From: Pseudoalteromonas umbrosa
GTDB taxonomy: Bacteria > Pseudomonadota > Gammaproteobacteria > Enterobacterales > Alteromonadaceae
Reading direction: 5' to 3'
Assembly: GCF_030125375.1 (NCBI RefSeq)
Contig: NZ_JASJUU010000003.1
Span: 386,247-450,246 of the forward strand
Length of the DNA stretch: 64,000 nt
Shown here: piece by piece, positions 26,691 to 36,626 of the stretch
How positions within the stretch are numbered: the stretch's first letter is position 1
Layout of the letters: each line of letters opens with the position of its first letter
Made by a program: the position numbers and the translations under genes
The notes under the pieces: model-generated
Database searches by the model: none
What the model was told of the DNA's origin: nothing
What the model saw: the letters and a program-made list of their open reading frames with translations, nothing else

Positions 26691-29166
26691 TAAAAAGTCT
26701 AATGTGTGTGTTGTTAAGCACTGGCAAGATGCGCCAAAACTCAATGAGAGCGCATTGGCAGATGATTTAAATCGACATTTCTATTATACCCTTGGTCGTG
26801 ATCGGGTTGGGGAATCAAAGCATTATTTATTTCAAGCGTTAGCATTGACAATAAGAGATAGGTTAGTAGCCCGTTGCCGTGCAACAAACCAGTATTTATC
26901 ACAGCAAAAGACTAAAAAAGCGGCGTACTTGTCCTTAGAGTTTTTAATGGGACGAGCCCTTGGCAATGCGATTTTGAATTTAGACCTTGAAGAACAAGTG
27001 AAATCTGCACTTAAAGAGTATGGAACAAATCTCGAGGAGCTTGAATCTGCTGAGCATGATGCTGGGCTTGGTAATGGCGGTTTAGGCAGACTTGCGGCCT
27101 GTTTTTTAGATAGTTGTGCATCATTAGCTTTACCTGTAGTTGGCTACGGTATTCGTTATGAGTATGGGATGTTCAATCAATCAATTGAGCATGGCGTGCA
27201 AATCGAGCAGCCTGATAAGTGGTTACGTGAAGGCCATCCTTGGGAGTTAAGCGCGCCAGAGCAAGCGAAGATTGTTAAGTTTTTCGGTAATGTCGAAACA
27301 CATACCGATAAGCATGGCCGGATCCATCATCAGTGGGTGAATTCTCAGGATGTGTTAGCTGTTCCTTTTGATGTTCCTATCCCAGGTTACCGTAATGGCG
27401 TTGTAAATACGCTTAGATTATGGAAATCAGAAGCAACAGATGAATTTAACCTCAAAGAATTCAATGCTGGCAGTTACTCAGAAGCCGTTGCTAAGAAAAA
27501 CCTTGCTGAGCAAATTACCATGGTGCTTTACCCTAATGATGCCAGTGAAAACGGGAAAGAACTGAGGCTTCGCCAACAATACTTTTTATCTAGTGCCAGT
27601 TTACAAGATATTCTCCATCAGTGGACAGAGCAGCATGGTAGTGATTTTAGCGACTTTGCTCAGTATCACGTTTTTCAACTTAACGATACACACCCAAGTG
27701 TAGCGGTTGCTGAACTTATGCGTTTGTTACTGGATGAGTATGAAATGGAGTGGGATGATGCTTGGGAAATTACAACGTCAACAATGGCGTATACCAATCA
27801 TACCTTGCTACCTGAAGCGTTAGAAAAATGGTCAGTACCTTTGTTTAGTCGATTGTTACCAAGAGTGATGGAAATCATTTTCGAGATTAATGCGCGTTTC
27901 TTAGCTGAGGTTGCACTCATGTGGCCAGGAGATGTAGAAAAGCAAAGGCAACTTTCTTTAATCGAAGAGGGTCCTGAACCTCAAATCAGAATGGCTTATC
28001 TAGCAATTGTAGGCAGTTTTTCTGTCAATGGTGTAGCCGCTTTGCACACCGAGTTGCTTAAATCCGGACTGTTTAACACCTTTTATAATCTGTGGCCTAA
28101 CAAGTTTAACAATAAGACTAACGGTGTGACGCCGAGAAGGTGGCTTGCGCATTGCAACCCTGATTTAGCAGACCTGATCACAGATAAAATAGGCGAGGGG
28201 TGGCAAGCGGATTTCTCAGAGATCAGTGCCATCAGAAGATACTATGATAAACCTGCATTTCACACACAGTGGCAAAAAGTTAAAGAAAGTAACAAAGCTA
28301 AGTTAGCCGAGCTGGTTAAAACGCGATGCAATGTAGAGTTTGATACAAGCATGATATTTGATGTGCAAGTAAAGCGTATTCATGAGTACAAAAGGCAACT
28401 ATTGAATATTTTACATGTTATTGCTTTATACGATCAGGTCCGCAGAGGTGACGTAAAAGATATGGTACCTAGATGCGTATTGTTTGGTGGTAAGGCGGCT
28501 CCTGGATATTACATGGCCAAATTGATTATCAAGCTAATTAATAATGTTGCAAATGTCGTCAATAAAGACAATGCAGCTAAACCATATTTAAGAGTTGCTT
28601 TTTTACCAAATTATAATGTCACAGCGATGGAAACGATTTGCGCTGCTACGGATCTTTCACAACAAATTTCAACCGCAGGTAAAGAGGCAAGTGGTACAGG
28701 CAACATGAAGTTCATGATGAATGGTGCTGTGACTATCGGGACTTTAGATGGTGCAAATATAGAAATTAGAGAGCAGGTTGGGGATGACAACTTTTTCTTA
28801 TTTGGTGTTACTGCTGAACAGGCCTGCCAAGTGAGGCAGCATTATGACCCAACAAGTATTATCGATGAATTTGAGCCCTTAAAAAATGCCATGAAACTAC
28901 TTGAAAGTGGCCACTTTAACCTTTTTGAACCCAACCTATTCAACGACATTATTGCATCTATTACTAGCCCGAATGACCCTTGGTTAGTTGCACAGGATTT
29001 TGAAAGTTACTTTGATGCTCAAAAGCGGGCTGCGCAAAGTTATACGAATAAGACACTGTGGAATCGTATGAGTATTTTAAATACAGCAGCTAGTGGCACT
29101 TTTTCTAGCGATCGTACTATTTCCCAATACAGTGAAGAGATTTGGCGATTAAAACCAATGCAGTAA
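26683..29166 (+). CDS. glgP: Glycogen/maltodextrin phosphorylase
   Basis: A GT35 phosphorylase of 827 residues that releases glucose-1-phosphate from glycogen ends. YLSLEFLMGRALGNAI, AGLGNGGLGRLAACFLDS and GYGIRYEYGMF are near the N-terminus; the PLP lysine lies in EASGTGNMKFMMNGA near residue 670. Overlap with glgX indicates coupled translation. Glucose-1-phosphate is also the substrate of the glgC product downstream, so the operon holds both directions of the cycle and must be controlled allosterically. Confidence 0.96.
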   Translation: MADKKSNVCVVKHWQDAPKLNESALADDLNRHFYYTLGRDRVGESKHYLFQALALTIRDRLVARCRATNQYLSQQKTKKAAYLSLEFLMGRALGNAILNLDLEEQVKSALKEYGTNLEELESAEHDAGLGNGGLGRLAACFLDSCASLALPVVGYGIRYEYGMFNQSIEHGVQIEQPDKWLREGHPWELSAPEQAKIVKFFGNVETHTDKHGRIHHQWVNSQDVLAVPFDVPIPGYRNGVVNTLRLWKSEATDEFNLKEFNAGSYSEAVAKKNLAEQITMVLYPNDASENGKELRLRQQYFLSSASLQDILHQWTEQHGSDFSDFAQYHVFQLNDTHPSVAVAELMRLLLDEYEMEWDDAWEITTSTMAYTNHTLLPEALEKWSVPLFSRLLPRVMEIIFEINARFLAEVALMWPGDVEKQRQLSLIEEGPEPQIRMAYLAIVGSFSVNGVAALHTELLKSGLFNTFYNLWPNKFNNKTNGVTPRRWLAHCNPDLADLITDKIGEGWQADFSEISAIRRYYDKPAFHTQWQKVKESNKAKLAELVKTRCNVEFDTSMIFDVQVKRIHEYKRQLLNILHVIALYDQVRRGDVKDMVPRCVLFGGKAAPGYYMAKLIIKLINNVANVVNKDNAAKPYLRVAFLPNYNVTAMETICAATDLSQQISTAGKEASGTGNMKFMMNGAVTIGTLDGANIEIREQVGDDNFFLFGVTAEQACQVRQHYDPTSIIDEFEPLKNAMKLLESGHFNLFEPNLFNDIIASITSPNDPWLVAQDFESYFDAQKRAAQSYTNKTLWNRMSILNTAASGTFSSDRTISQYSEEIWRLKPMQ

Positions 29167-29196
29167 CCGCCACGAACAATAATATGGAGATAAGAA

Positions 29197-30495
29197 ATGC
29201 CGAGTTATGCAAACCGTTATATAAGTAACCTGACAAGAGACACTTATGCATTGATCCTTGCAGGTGGACGTGGCAGTCGGTTGCACGAGTTGACCGATTG
29301 GCGTGCAAAGCCAGCGGTGTATTTTGGTGGTAAGCACAGAATAATTGATTTTCCATTGTCTAATTGCATTAACTCTGGAATACGCCGAGTTGGAATTGCA
29401 ACACAGTACAAGTCTCACTCGTTGATCAGACATGTTAATCGCGCTTGGGGACATTTTAAAAAAGAACTAGGAGAATCTGTAGAGATTTTGCCTGCATCAC
29501 AGCGTTATGGCGATGAATGGTATTGTGGTACGGCGGATGCCGTATTTCAGAATATGGATATAATCCGCCATGAATTGCCTAAATATGTGATGATTTTATC
29601 TGGCGACCATGTGTATCGAATGGATTATGGTGCATTAATCGCCAAGCACGTTGAAACAGGTGCTGACATGACCGTGTGCTGTATCGAAGTAGACTGTGAA
29701 GAGGCGGCAAACACATTTGGTGTTATGACTGTTGATGAAGGTAAGCGTGTTAGACGGTTTGATGAAAAGCCTGCGGAGCCAACCTCTATTCCGGGCAAAC
29801 CGGGCACATGTTTAGCTTCAATGGGTAATTATGTGTTTAATACGGAGTTCTTATTTGAGCAGTTAAAGCGAGATGCGCAAAGAGAAGGTTCTGGCCGTGA
29901 TTTTGGTCATGATATTATCCCAGCTATCATTGAAGAGCATAACGTGTTTGCATTCCCATTTAGAGATCCCAGCCACCCCGGTCAACCTTATTGGCGTGAC
30001 GTGGGAACAATCGACTCATTTTGGGAAGCCAATATGGAGCTGGTATCAGTTCAGCCACAGTTAGATTTATATGATCCATCTTGGCCTATTTGGACCTATC
30101 AGGAGCAGCTCCCGCCAGCGAAGTTTATTTTTGATGATGAAAATAGACGGGGTATGGCGGTGGACTCTACTGTCTCAGGTGGGTGTATCATATCGGGTTC
30201 AATTGTTCGGAAATCTCTATTATTTTCAAATGTTCATGTGCATTCATATTGTGAAATAGAAGGTGCAGTCGTATTGCCAGGTGTTAAAATAAACCGGCAT
30301 TGTAAGATTCAAAATGCAATTATTGATAGAAGTTGTGAGATCCCAACCGGAATGCGAATAGGTTTCGATCCAGAGGAGGACCGCAGTAACGGGTTTAGGG
30401 TTTCAAATAAGGGCATTGTTCTAGTGACCCGAGATATGCTTGCTGCTTTGCAAGCAAGTCAGAAACCGACCGAATCGAAATTAGAAAGCGCCTAA
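29197..30495 (+). CDS. glgC: Glucose-1-phosphate adenylyltransferase
   Basis: A 432-residue nucleotidyltransferase that makes ADP-glucose, the committed step of glycogen synthesis. [20 protein letters not shown] binds nucleotide; [27 protein letters not shown] and the left-handed helix domain ([19 protein letters not shown]) follow. The ribosome site is GGAGATAAG. The usual enzyme is a tetramer activated by fructose-1,6-bisphosphate and inhibited by AMP; that regulation is assumed from the family. Confidence 0.95.
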   Translation: MPSYANRYISNLTRDTYALILAGGRGSRLHELTDWRAKPAVYFGGKHRIIDFPLSNCINSGIRRVGIATQYKSHSLIRHVNRAWGHFKKELGESVEILPASQRYGDEWYCGTADAVFQNMDIIRHELPKYVMILSGDHVYRMDYGALIAKHVETGADMTVCCIEVDCEEAANTFGVMTVDEGKRVRRFDEKPAEPTSIPGKPGTCLASMGNYVFNTEFLFEQLKRDAQREGSGRDFGHDIIPAIIEEHNVFAFPFRDPSHPGQPYWRDVGTIDSFWEANMELVSVQPQLDLYDPSWPIWTYQEQLPPAKFIFDDENRRGMAVDSTVSGGCIISGSIVRKSLLFSNVHVHSYCEIEGAVVLPGVKINRHCKIQNAIIDRSCEIPTGMRIGFDPEEDRSNGFRVSNKGIVLVTRDMLAALQASQKPTESKLESA

Positions 30496-30504
30496 GGGTA
30501 AAGT

Positions 30505-32034
30505 ATGCATGTAGTAATGGTGGCAGCAGAGAATGATAGGCTGCCAAATTGCAAGGTTGGTGGTGTTGCGGATGTTATCCGTGACATCCCTTATGCCTTG
30601 TCTCATTTGGATATCAATACATCGGTGATTGTTCCTGACTATGGTGAAGCTCGTTTAAATAGAGAGTTTGTGGCTGATATAGCGGTACCGTTTAAACAAC
30701 ATTTAGAAACGGCCGTATTGTGGTTGGTAGAATCGGAAGATGGTGTATCTCAATATGTGATTTCTCATTCGTTATTTTCGGAACATGGCGGTGCGGTTTA
30801 CTGTAATGATGAAGGTCGACCGTTTCATACAGATGCTAATAAATTCGCATTTTTTTGTGCGGCTGTATGTGAAGTCATCGAGCACGGTTTGATAGGTGAT
30901 ATTGATGTACTGCACTTACATGATTGGCATGCCGCTTGTGTTGCTGTTTTACGCGAGTTTAGTCCAAGGTTTACAATTCTTAAGCAAGTGAAAACGGTTT
31001 TTACAGTGCATAATTTGGCTCTACAAGGCGTCAGGCCATTCAATGGCGATGAGTCTAGCCTTGAAGCTTGGTTTCCCACCTTGAGTTATGATGGCCAAAA
31101 GATTTGTGACCATATTTACCCTCATTGTTTTAATCCTATGAGAGCTGCGATAGGCCTCTCTGATAAAGTGCATTTAGTATCACCCACATACTGTGAAGAG
31201 GTACAAAGAAGTAGTGATCATCAGGCTGGTTTTTTTGGTGGCGAGGGGTTAGAGCATGATATGCAAATAGCTGCTAGCCAAGGTAAACTGATTGGAATTT
31301 TAAATGGGTGTGAATATTCAAAAGCATTGCCAAAGGATGATATAGACGACTTTTATCGCTGTGCTGAAGCGAATATTTTTAACTGGATGTCGAAATCAAC
31401 TGAGCTAAAAAGTGTGCATTATATTGCGCATCAAAGGTTGCTCGCGTGGGAAAAGTCTTCGATTACTGGCCCATTAGTAACGAGTGTTGGTCGTTTAACA
31501 AACCAGAAAGTATTTTTGCTAACACAAAAGAACGGTAGCAACATGATCATGGACGACTTGGCTCTTTATTTGCGTGAACATCATGGAAGGTTAGTGATTC
31601 TCGGTAGCGGTGATCACGAATTAGAATATTTGTTTGCACAAGTTATGGCTCGTCATGAAAATGTGCTTTACTTAAACGGGTATGGGCAAGATGTTGGCGA
31701 TTTGCTGTATGTTATTGGAGACCTATTTCTTATGCCAAGTTCATTTGAGCCTTGTGGTATTAGTCAAATGTTAGCTATGAGAGCGGGGCAACCATGTTTG
31801 GTCAATTCTGTTGGCGGCCTCGCGGACACAGTGCAAAATAATATCAATGGCTTTACGTTTTGTGGAGATAATATACAGCAGCAAGGATTTAATTTAATCG
31901 AAAGATTTAAGTCGTGTATAAAGGTATTTAATAGTTGTAAAGATGAGTATAATAAAATTGCTTTAGAGGCATCACAGAGCCGATTTACATGGGGAAAAAG
32001 CGCACTTCAGTACAAGGAATATTTATATGAGTAG
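30505..32034 (+). CDS. glgA: Glycogen synthase (ADP-glucose type), divergent
   Basis: A GT5 glycosyltransferase of 509 residues that extends glucan chains from ADP-glucose. The N-terminal glycine loop reads KVGGVADVIRDIPYAL instead of the more usual KTGGLADV; VFTVHNLALQGV, LNGCEYS and the C-terminal PSSFEPCGISQMLAMRAGQP with VGGLADTV are as expected. It is the last gene of the operon, nine bases after glgC. The central region is less like the E. coli enzyme, so kinetics may differ. Confidence 0.92.
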   Translation: MHVVMVAAENDRLPNCKVGGVADVIRDIPYALSHLDINTSVIVPDYGEARLNREFVADIAVPFKQHLETAVLWLVESEDGVSQYVISHSLFSEHGGAVYCNDEGRPFHTDANKFAFFCAAVCEVIEHGLIGDIDVLHLHDWHAACVAVLREFSPRFTILKQVKTVFTVHNLALQGVRPFNGDESSLEAWFPTLSYDGQKICDHIYPHCFNPMRAAIGLSDKVHLVSPTYCEEVQRSSDHQAGFFGGEGLEHDMQIAASQGKLIGILNGCEYSKALPKDDIDDFYRCAEANIFNWMSKSTELKSVHYIAHQRLLAWEKSSITGPLVTSVGRLTNQKVFLLTQKNGSNMIMDDLALYLREHHGRLVILGSGDHELEYLFAQVMARHENVLYLNGYGQDVGDLLYVIGDLFLMPSSFEPCGISQMLAMRAGQPCLVNSVGGLADTVQNNINGFTFCGDNIQQQGFNLIERFKSCIKVFNSCKDEYNKIALEASQSRFTWGKSALQYKEYLYE

Positions 32035-32048
32035 GTAAAACTACTCAT
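32027..32048 (+). repeat. Hairpin at the end of the glycogen operon
   Basis: ATGAGTAG and CTACTCAT are perfect inverted repeats around GTAAAA and include the glgA stop codon. There is no T run, so it is more likely an RNA 3'-end stabiliser or a factor-dependent site than an intrinsic terminator. Confidence 0.5.
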
Positions 32049-32176
32049 CCTAGAGTAACAAAACTAGTACTTTAATGTTTTTGTTGGATTTTATTTATCG
32101 GAAATTCGGGTTAAAATAATAAAAAAGAATAAAACTAAAGTACTGTTATTGGAACAGTATAGCTAGGAGCGATGAT

Positions 32177-33394
32177 TTGAAAGTGTTTGTGGCTCGACAG
32201 GCCATTTTTAATCGCAAAAAGCATGTGGTAGCTTATGAGCTATTATTTCGTGATGGCACAAAAAACAGCTTTCCTAATGTCGCTGAAAATGCTGCTACAG
32301 CAAAGTTAATTATGGATAATCAGCTGAATTTGGGTACTCGGTACTTAACTTCAGGGAAAAAAGCATTAATAAATATTGGAGAAGAATCTTTAAATCAAGA
32401 GCTTGCACAATTTTTACCCGCAGACGATGTTATTCTAGAGTTATTGGAAACTATTCCACCTACAAGTAAAAACTATGAAAAAGTGAGACAGCTTTTTCAT
32501 AGTAATTATCGATTGGCACTTGATGACTTTACTTACTCAAAAGAGTGGGAGCCTTTTTTAAAATTGGTTAGGTTAATCAAGTTTGACCTTGTTGAAACTC
32601 CATTAGAGGAGATTGAGCCATTAGTAAACCAACTTAAAAAGCGTAAAAACTTGAAGCTTTTAGCGGAAAAAGTTGAAACTGAAGAAGAATTTGTTCATGC
32701 GAAAAAAATGGGTTTTAGCTTCTTTCAGGGTTATTTTTTTGCAAAGCCGACAATGATTGCGCAAAATGACATCGAAATTAATTATGCCATTGTGATGCTG
32801 ATTTATGCTGAAGCATTAAAGCCAAATATGAATATTCCTCGGATAGCAGAGTTATTTGCACAGGATACTGCACTGGCTTATAAACTACTTAGGCTGATCA
32901 ATTCAGGTGTATTCCCCATCAAAAATCGCATAGAGTCATTAAAGCAGGCTTTAGTTTATTTGGGGCATGAGCGAATTATTAAGTTTGTAAACCTTATTAT
33001 GACTGCACATGTTGCTGAAACAAAGCCTACAGAGCTCACACGATTAAGCATTGTTCGTTCGCGTTTTTGTGAATTGCTAAGCCGACAGGTTGCCCCTTCC
33101 TTAGCCAGTATGAGCTTTTTAACAGGACTATTTTCTCTTTTGGACGCTATTTTGGATAAGCCGATGGATGTTGTTGTGGAGCGGCTACCTTTTCCTGAAG
33201 TGCTCAGGGACGCCTTGGTTGGAGAGCCTAACACCCTGTATTATATTTTAAATACGGTAAAAGCTTATGAAAGCGGCAGCTGGTGGGCTATGCAGGAGGC
33301 GTGCACTATGCTGAATATTTCAGATGAAAACCTTCCTGATTTTCATGCGCAGGCTGTAAACTGGGCTGATATGTATCGTGATCATGTGTATTAA
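32177..33394 (+). CDS. EAL-HDOD signalling protein with degenerate EAL domain
   Basis: The 405-residue protein has an N-terminal EAL-like domain (about 1-200) and a C-terminal HDOD domain (about 210-390). Key catalytic motifs of the EAL part are altered: ELLFRD at 21-26 instead of EALLRW, LALDDFTYSKEW without the GTG loop, and LAEKVET. It is therefore probably not an active phosphodiesterase but a c-di-GMP or protein-binding module, as in YuxH/CdgJ-like proteins. The TTG start has AGGAG six bases upstream. It shares one base with the next gene, so three genes (to 35574) form an operon. Confidence 0.9.
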   Translation: MKVFVARQAIFNRKKHVVAYELLFRDGTKNSFPNVAENAATAKLIMDNQLNLGTRYLTSGKKALINIGEESLNQELAQFLPADDVILELLETIPPTSKNYEKVRQLFHSNYRLALDDFTYSKEWEPFLKLVRLIKFDLVETPLEEIEPLVNQLKKRKNLKLLAEKVETEEEFVHAKKMGFSFFQGYFFAKPTMIAQNDIEINYAIVMLIYAEALKPNMNIPRIAELFAQDTALAYKLLRLINSGVFPIKNRIESLKQALVYLGHERIIKFVNLIMTAHVAETKPTELTRLSIVRSRFCELLSRQVAPSLASMSFLTGLFSLLDAILDKPMDVVVERLPFPEVLRDALVGEPNTLYYILNTVKAYESGSWWAMQEACTMLNISDENLPDFHAQAVNWADMYRDHVY

Positions 33395-34485
33395 TGTATA
33401 GAGTAGACTCTATTGATTTTTTGAGGGGCATTGCCTTACTCGGCTTGCCCCTTACAAATCTCATGTACATGGCTAATTTCACGTCGGGCGCTATGGCTCC
33501 AAGCAGCGCATGGTCTGATAATTTACTAAGTTATATTGTTGATATATTCGCACATGGAAAGTTTAGGACCATTTTTAGTATCTTATTTGGAGTATCGATT
33601 TGTCTGCTTTATGAGAAGTACGGAGCTAATGGCACTAAAATTATAAAAAATAGACTATTAGTACTTGGCTTTCTGGGTTGTATACATGGTTTCTTAGTAT
33701 GGCCAGGTGATATTTTATTAAATTACGCTTTTTCAGGCTTGTTGGTTCTTTCTGTTATTAAGTTAAAGTCGTCTACACTTTTTAAGCTCGCCGTTTGCGC
33801 AATTTTCATCCCTATTTTAACTCTTATCTTACTGATTTTACAAAGTGGTGAAACAGGCGTAGAGCAGAGTCTAATCAATTTAGACGAGATAGGGTTTACA
33901 GCTTTTGGGTTACTGAAGTTTAATGTAGAAAATTATCTAGCTATGTTGGCTTTACTGCCCACCATCACGCTTTGGTACATATTTGGCTTGATGCTTGTTG
34001 GGGTTTTGATTTATCGCATGTATTGGCTGAGTAAAGCGAATCTGTCTAGATTTGTTTGTATATGCATTCTGATACCTCTCTCTATTTTGGGCTCGCTTGC
34101 AGCACGTTTGAGCCTTGCAGAGCAATATGGCCTAGTTTATGACTTATTGAATTGGTTATGTGCCATCCCCTTTAGTATTGCTTTGATCTGTATAGTACTC
34201 AAGCGAAAACAACTTTTTGATACGAGCGCGTCACTTTTGTCCTATGTTGGTCGTAACTCATTATCACTGTACTTGTTGCAATCCTTGGTGGGTGTAGTGC
34301 TTTTTCAATTTGTCTTTCCAACATGGAAAATTTATTTCACCCAAACAGACTATTTTTTACTATTTATTGGCTTTACTATTCTACAATTGGCAGTAGTGTG
34401 GTGGTTTAAATGTAAATCTTTAAGAGGGCCCGCGGAAGTTGTGTTTGCTCACTGTCAGAACTATTTGAATAGAAGAGAGTACTAA
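33394..34485 (+). CDS. DUF418 family membrane protein
   Basis: A 363-residue integral membrane protein with about eight to nine hydrophobic segments. The N-terminus RVDSIDFLRGIALLGLPLTNL and the following HGKFRTIFSILFGVSI are the YeiB/DUF418 signature. Near the C-terminus, SYVGRNSLSLYLLQSLVGVVLF is also typical. The function of the family is unknown; a transporter or acyltransferase-like role has been proposed on fold grounds. The ATG overlaps the previous stop by one base, and the next gene begins directly after its stop. Confidence 0.88.
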   Translation: MYRVDSIDFLRGIALLGLPLTNLMYMANFTSGAMAPSSAWSDNLLSYIVDIFAHGKFRTIFSILFGVSICLLYEKYGANGTKIIKNRLLVLGFLGCIHGFLVWPGDILLNYAFSGLLVLSVIKLKSSTLFKLAVCAIFIPILTLILLILQSGETGVEQSLINLDEIGFTAFGLLKFNVENYLAMLALLPTITLWYIFGLMLVGVLIYRMYWLSKANLSRFVCICILIPLSILGSLAARLSLAEQYGLVYDLLNWLCAIPFSIALICIVLKRKQLFDTSASLLSYVGRNSLSLYLLQSLVGVVLFQFVFPTWKIYFTQTDYFLLFIGFTILQLAVVWWFKCKSLRGPAEVVFAHCQNYLNRREY

Positions 34486-35574
34486 ATGTCTTCGATAAAA
34501 GTGTTGTTCCTACTATTTGCGCTGATGATTTCGTTTACGTCTTATGCTAAAAACAATTTTTCCGTGCTGTTTGTGAATCCGTCTTTAGAGGGAGAGCCTT
34601 TTTGGGGGAAAGTGCAAAAAATAACGCAAGAGGCGGCTGCACAACTCGATATTAATATTGATGTTATTTACGGTGATGGCAATCGCCATATACAGCTTGC
34701 GGAGCTGAAAAAATATCTAGATTATCGCGCAAGCCCAGATTATGTGATTTTGATGCTCTATCCCGGTGGCGCTGAGCAAACGCTGACCATGTTAAACAAC
34801 TATGGCATTAAGTTTATTACTTTAGAACAGACAATAACAGGGCTCGAAAAAGAAGAAATAGGCATTCCCAAAGAGCGGTTTGAGCACTGGTTAGGAGAGG
34901 TTTTTTTTGATAACTACCAAGCAGGCTATGATTTAGCAAAATCATTACATCAAAGCGTACTTGCCGGTGGTCATAAAGGGCAAGTAAATGGGTTAGCCAT
35001 TAATGGGCACTACGGTAGTGAGTCTGATAAGCGAAATCAAGGTGCGGCAGATTATTTCAAACAACACGATATAAATTTGCAGCAGACAGTACATGCTAGT
35101 TGGTCCAAAGAACAAGCTTACTCAAAAACTAAGCGTTTGTTTAAACGATACCCACAAACGCACATTATATGGAGTGCGTCAGATTTGATGGCGATGGGTG
35201 CACAAACCGCAGTCCGCCAATTAGTTAAAAACGATGCGGGCAAGGTTGCCATTGGCGGATTTGATTGGTTATCTGATAGCTTGGCTTTAATTGATAAAGG
35301 TTCATTATCAGCGTCAGTTGGCGGGCATTTTATGATGGGCGGATGGGCGCTTGTCTCCATATTTGACTTTCACAACGGCGTAAAATACTGGCAAGAAAAC
35401 AGCGCAATTACCTTTAACTTATCTGCTATTACACGTGAGAATGTCGATGAGTACCTTTGGATTTCCTCTTCACCGGATTGGTCAAAGGTAAATTATAAAA
35501 GCCTAAGTATCTTGGACACGACAATTAAGTCGTATGATTTTTCGCCTGATCAGTTGCGTCAAAAGAAAAACTAG
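34486..35574 (+). CDS. Periplasmic sugar-binding-like protein (ABC-type, orphan)
   Basis: A 362-residue protein with a signal peptide (MSSIKVLFLLFALMISFTSYA, cut about residue 21). The mature part looks like a type I periplasmic binding fold: FSVLFVNPSLEGEPFWGKV, YVILMLYPGGAEQTL, GLAINGHYGSESDKRNQGA and IIWSASDLMAMGAQTAV. No ABC permease or ATPase is near. As the last gene behind an EAL-HDOD protein and a DUF418 membrane protein, it may sense a periplasmic ligand for signalling rather than uptake; this is inference. A LacI-like or Che-type partner cannot be seen. Confidence 0.8.
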   Translation: MSSIKVLFLLFALMISFTSYAKNNFSVLFVNPSLEGEPFWGKVQKITQEAAAQLDINIDVIYGDGNRHIQLAELKKYLDYRASPDYVILMLYPGGAEQTLTMLNNYGIKFITLEQTITGLEKEEIGIPKERFEHWLGEVFFDNYQAGYDLAKSLHQSVLAGGHKGQVNGLAINGHYGSESDKRNQGAADYFKQHDINLQQTVHASWSKEQAYSKTKRLFKRYPQTHIIWSASDLMAMGAQTAVRQLVKNDAGKVAIGGFDWLSDSLALIDKGSLSASVGGHFMMGGWALVSIFDFHNGVKYWQENSAITFNLSAITRENVDEYLWISSSPDWSKVNYKSLSILDTTIKSYDFSPDQLRQKKN

Positions 35575-35693
35575 GCTCGACTCTTTGAAAATCTTAATTA
35601 TCAGTACGGAAACTAACTTGAACTTGTGCTATCCAATTCATTTTATGTTGGAATCATTATACAATTAGCGTTTTTTAGAACATTGAGAATGGC

Positions 35694-36590
35694 GTGGATA
35701 CACCAAAGAGACTAAATAAGTATATCAGTGAGACTGGATTCTGCAGCCGTAGAGAAGCAGACACGCTGATCAGTGACGGAAGAGTTTCCGTGAATGGCCA
35801 AATTGCAGAGATGGGTTTAAAGGTCACTGATGCAGACACTATTTTGGTAGATAACAAGCCATTAAAATCCAAGCCAAAACGCGTTTATATTGCTTACAAC
35901 AAGCCCGTTGGAGTGACGTGCACAACTGAGCGAAAAATTAGAAGTAATATTGTCAATGCAATCAATTATCCTGAGCGAATCTTTCCTATTGGGCGTTTAG
36001 ACAGACCTTCCGAAGGTCTGATTTTCTTAACCAATGAAGGCGATATTGTCAATAAGATTTTGCGTGCAGGTAATAATCACGAAAAAGAATATATCGTCAC
36101 AGTTGATAAAGTTATCGATGATAAGTTTATTTATGGCATGCGCTCAGGCGTACCCATCCTTGGCACCGTCACAAAAAAGTGTTTTGTGAAAAAAACTGGG
36201 CCAAAAAAGTTTACGATTACCTTAACTCAGGGCCTTAATAGACAAATCAGAAGGATGTGTGAATATTTCGGCTATGAAGTACAAACGTTAAAGCGTGTTA
36301 GGATCATGAACGTCAATCTTAATGGGCTTAGGGCCGGAGAATGGCGTCACTTAAGCGAAAAAGAAATGGCTGAAATCAACGCGTCGATTGAGGGTTCTTC
36401 AAAAACGGAGGAAGCATCAGTCGATAATAAAAAAAGAGCCAAAGCAAAAGAATCGTTTAATCAAAATAGAAGCTTATCTGATAAGCCTCGTAGTAAAAAT
36501 AAGAACAATCATTCTCGCCCAGACAAACCAAACAGAAAATCAGGTAAAAAGCCAGAACGTGTGAAAGGGACGTTGTCACTCAAGAGATAA
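35694..36590 (+). CDS. rluF: 23S rRNA pseudouridine(2604) synthase
   Basis: A 298-residue pseudouridine synthase of the RsuA/RluB/E/F group. An N-terminal S4 RNA-binding domain ([20 protein letters not shown]) is followed by the catalytic domain with the active-site Asp in [18 protein letters not shown] (about 103). The C-terminal 60 residues are a basic Lys/Arg/Ser-rich tail, which matches RluF better than RluE or RluB. The GTG start was chosen because no in-frame ATG precedes. A perfect bidirectional terminator follows. Confidence 0.9.
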   Translation: MDTPKRLNKYISETGFCSRREADTLISDGRVSVNGQIAEMGLKVTDADTILVDNKPLKSKPKRVYIAYNKPVGVTCTTERKIRSNIVNAINYPERIFPIGRLDRPSEGLIFLTNEGDIVNKILRAGNNHEKEYIVTVDKVIDDKFIYGMRSGVPILGTVTKKCFVKKTGPKKFTITLTQGLNRQIRRMCEYFGYEVQTLKRVRIMNVNLNGLRAGEWRHLSEKEMAEINASIEGSSKTEEASVDNKKRAKAKESFNQNRSLSDKPRSKNKNNHSRPDKPNRKSGKKPERVKGTLSLKR

Positions 36591-36619
36591 AAAATGGCCG
36601 CAATTGCGGCCATTTTTTT
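36591..36619. terminator. Bidirectional terminator between rluF and the RND permease gene
   Basis: A perfect 11-bp stem (AAAATGGCCGC with GCGGCCATTTT, loop AATT) has a T run on the plus strand and a run of A that serves the minus strand. It directly follows both stop codons. Confidence 0.9.
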
Positions 36620-36626
36620 GTAGTTA

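Noticed and set aside
32027..32048. Intrinsic terminator for the glycogen operon
   Set aside because: The hairpin is perfect but no T run follows, so I list it only as a repeat.
32177..32780. Active c-di-GMP phosphodiesterase in the EAL-HDOD protein
   Set aside because: The EAL motif and GTG loop residues are altered, so catalytic activity is unlikely.
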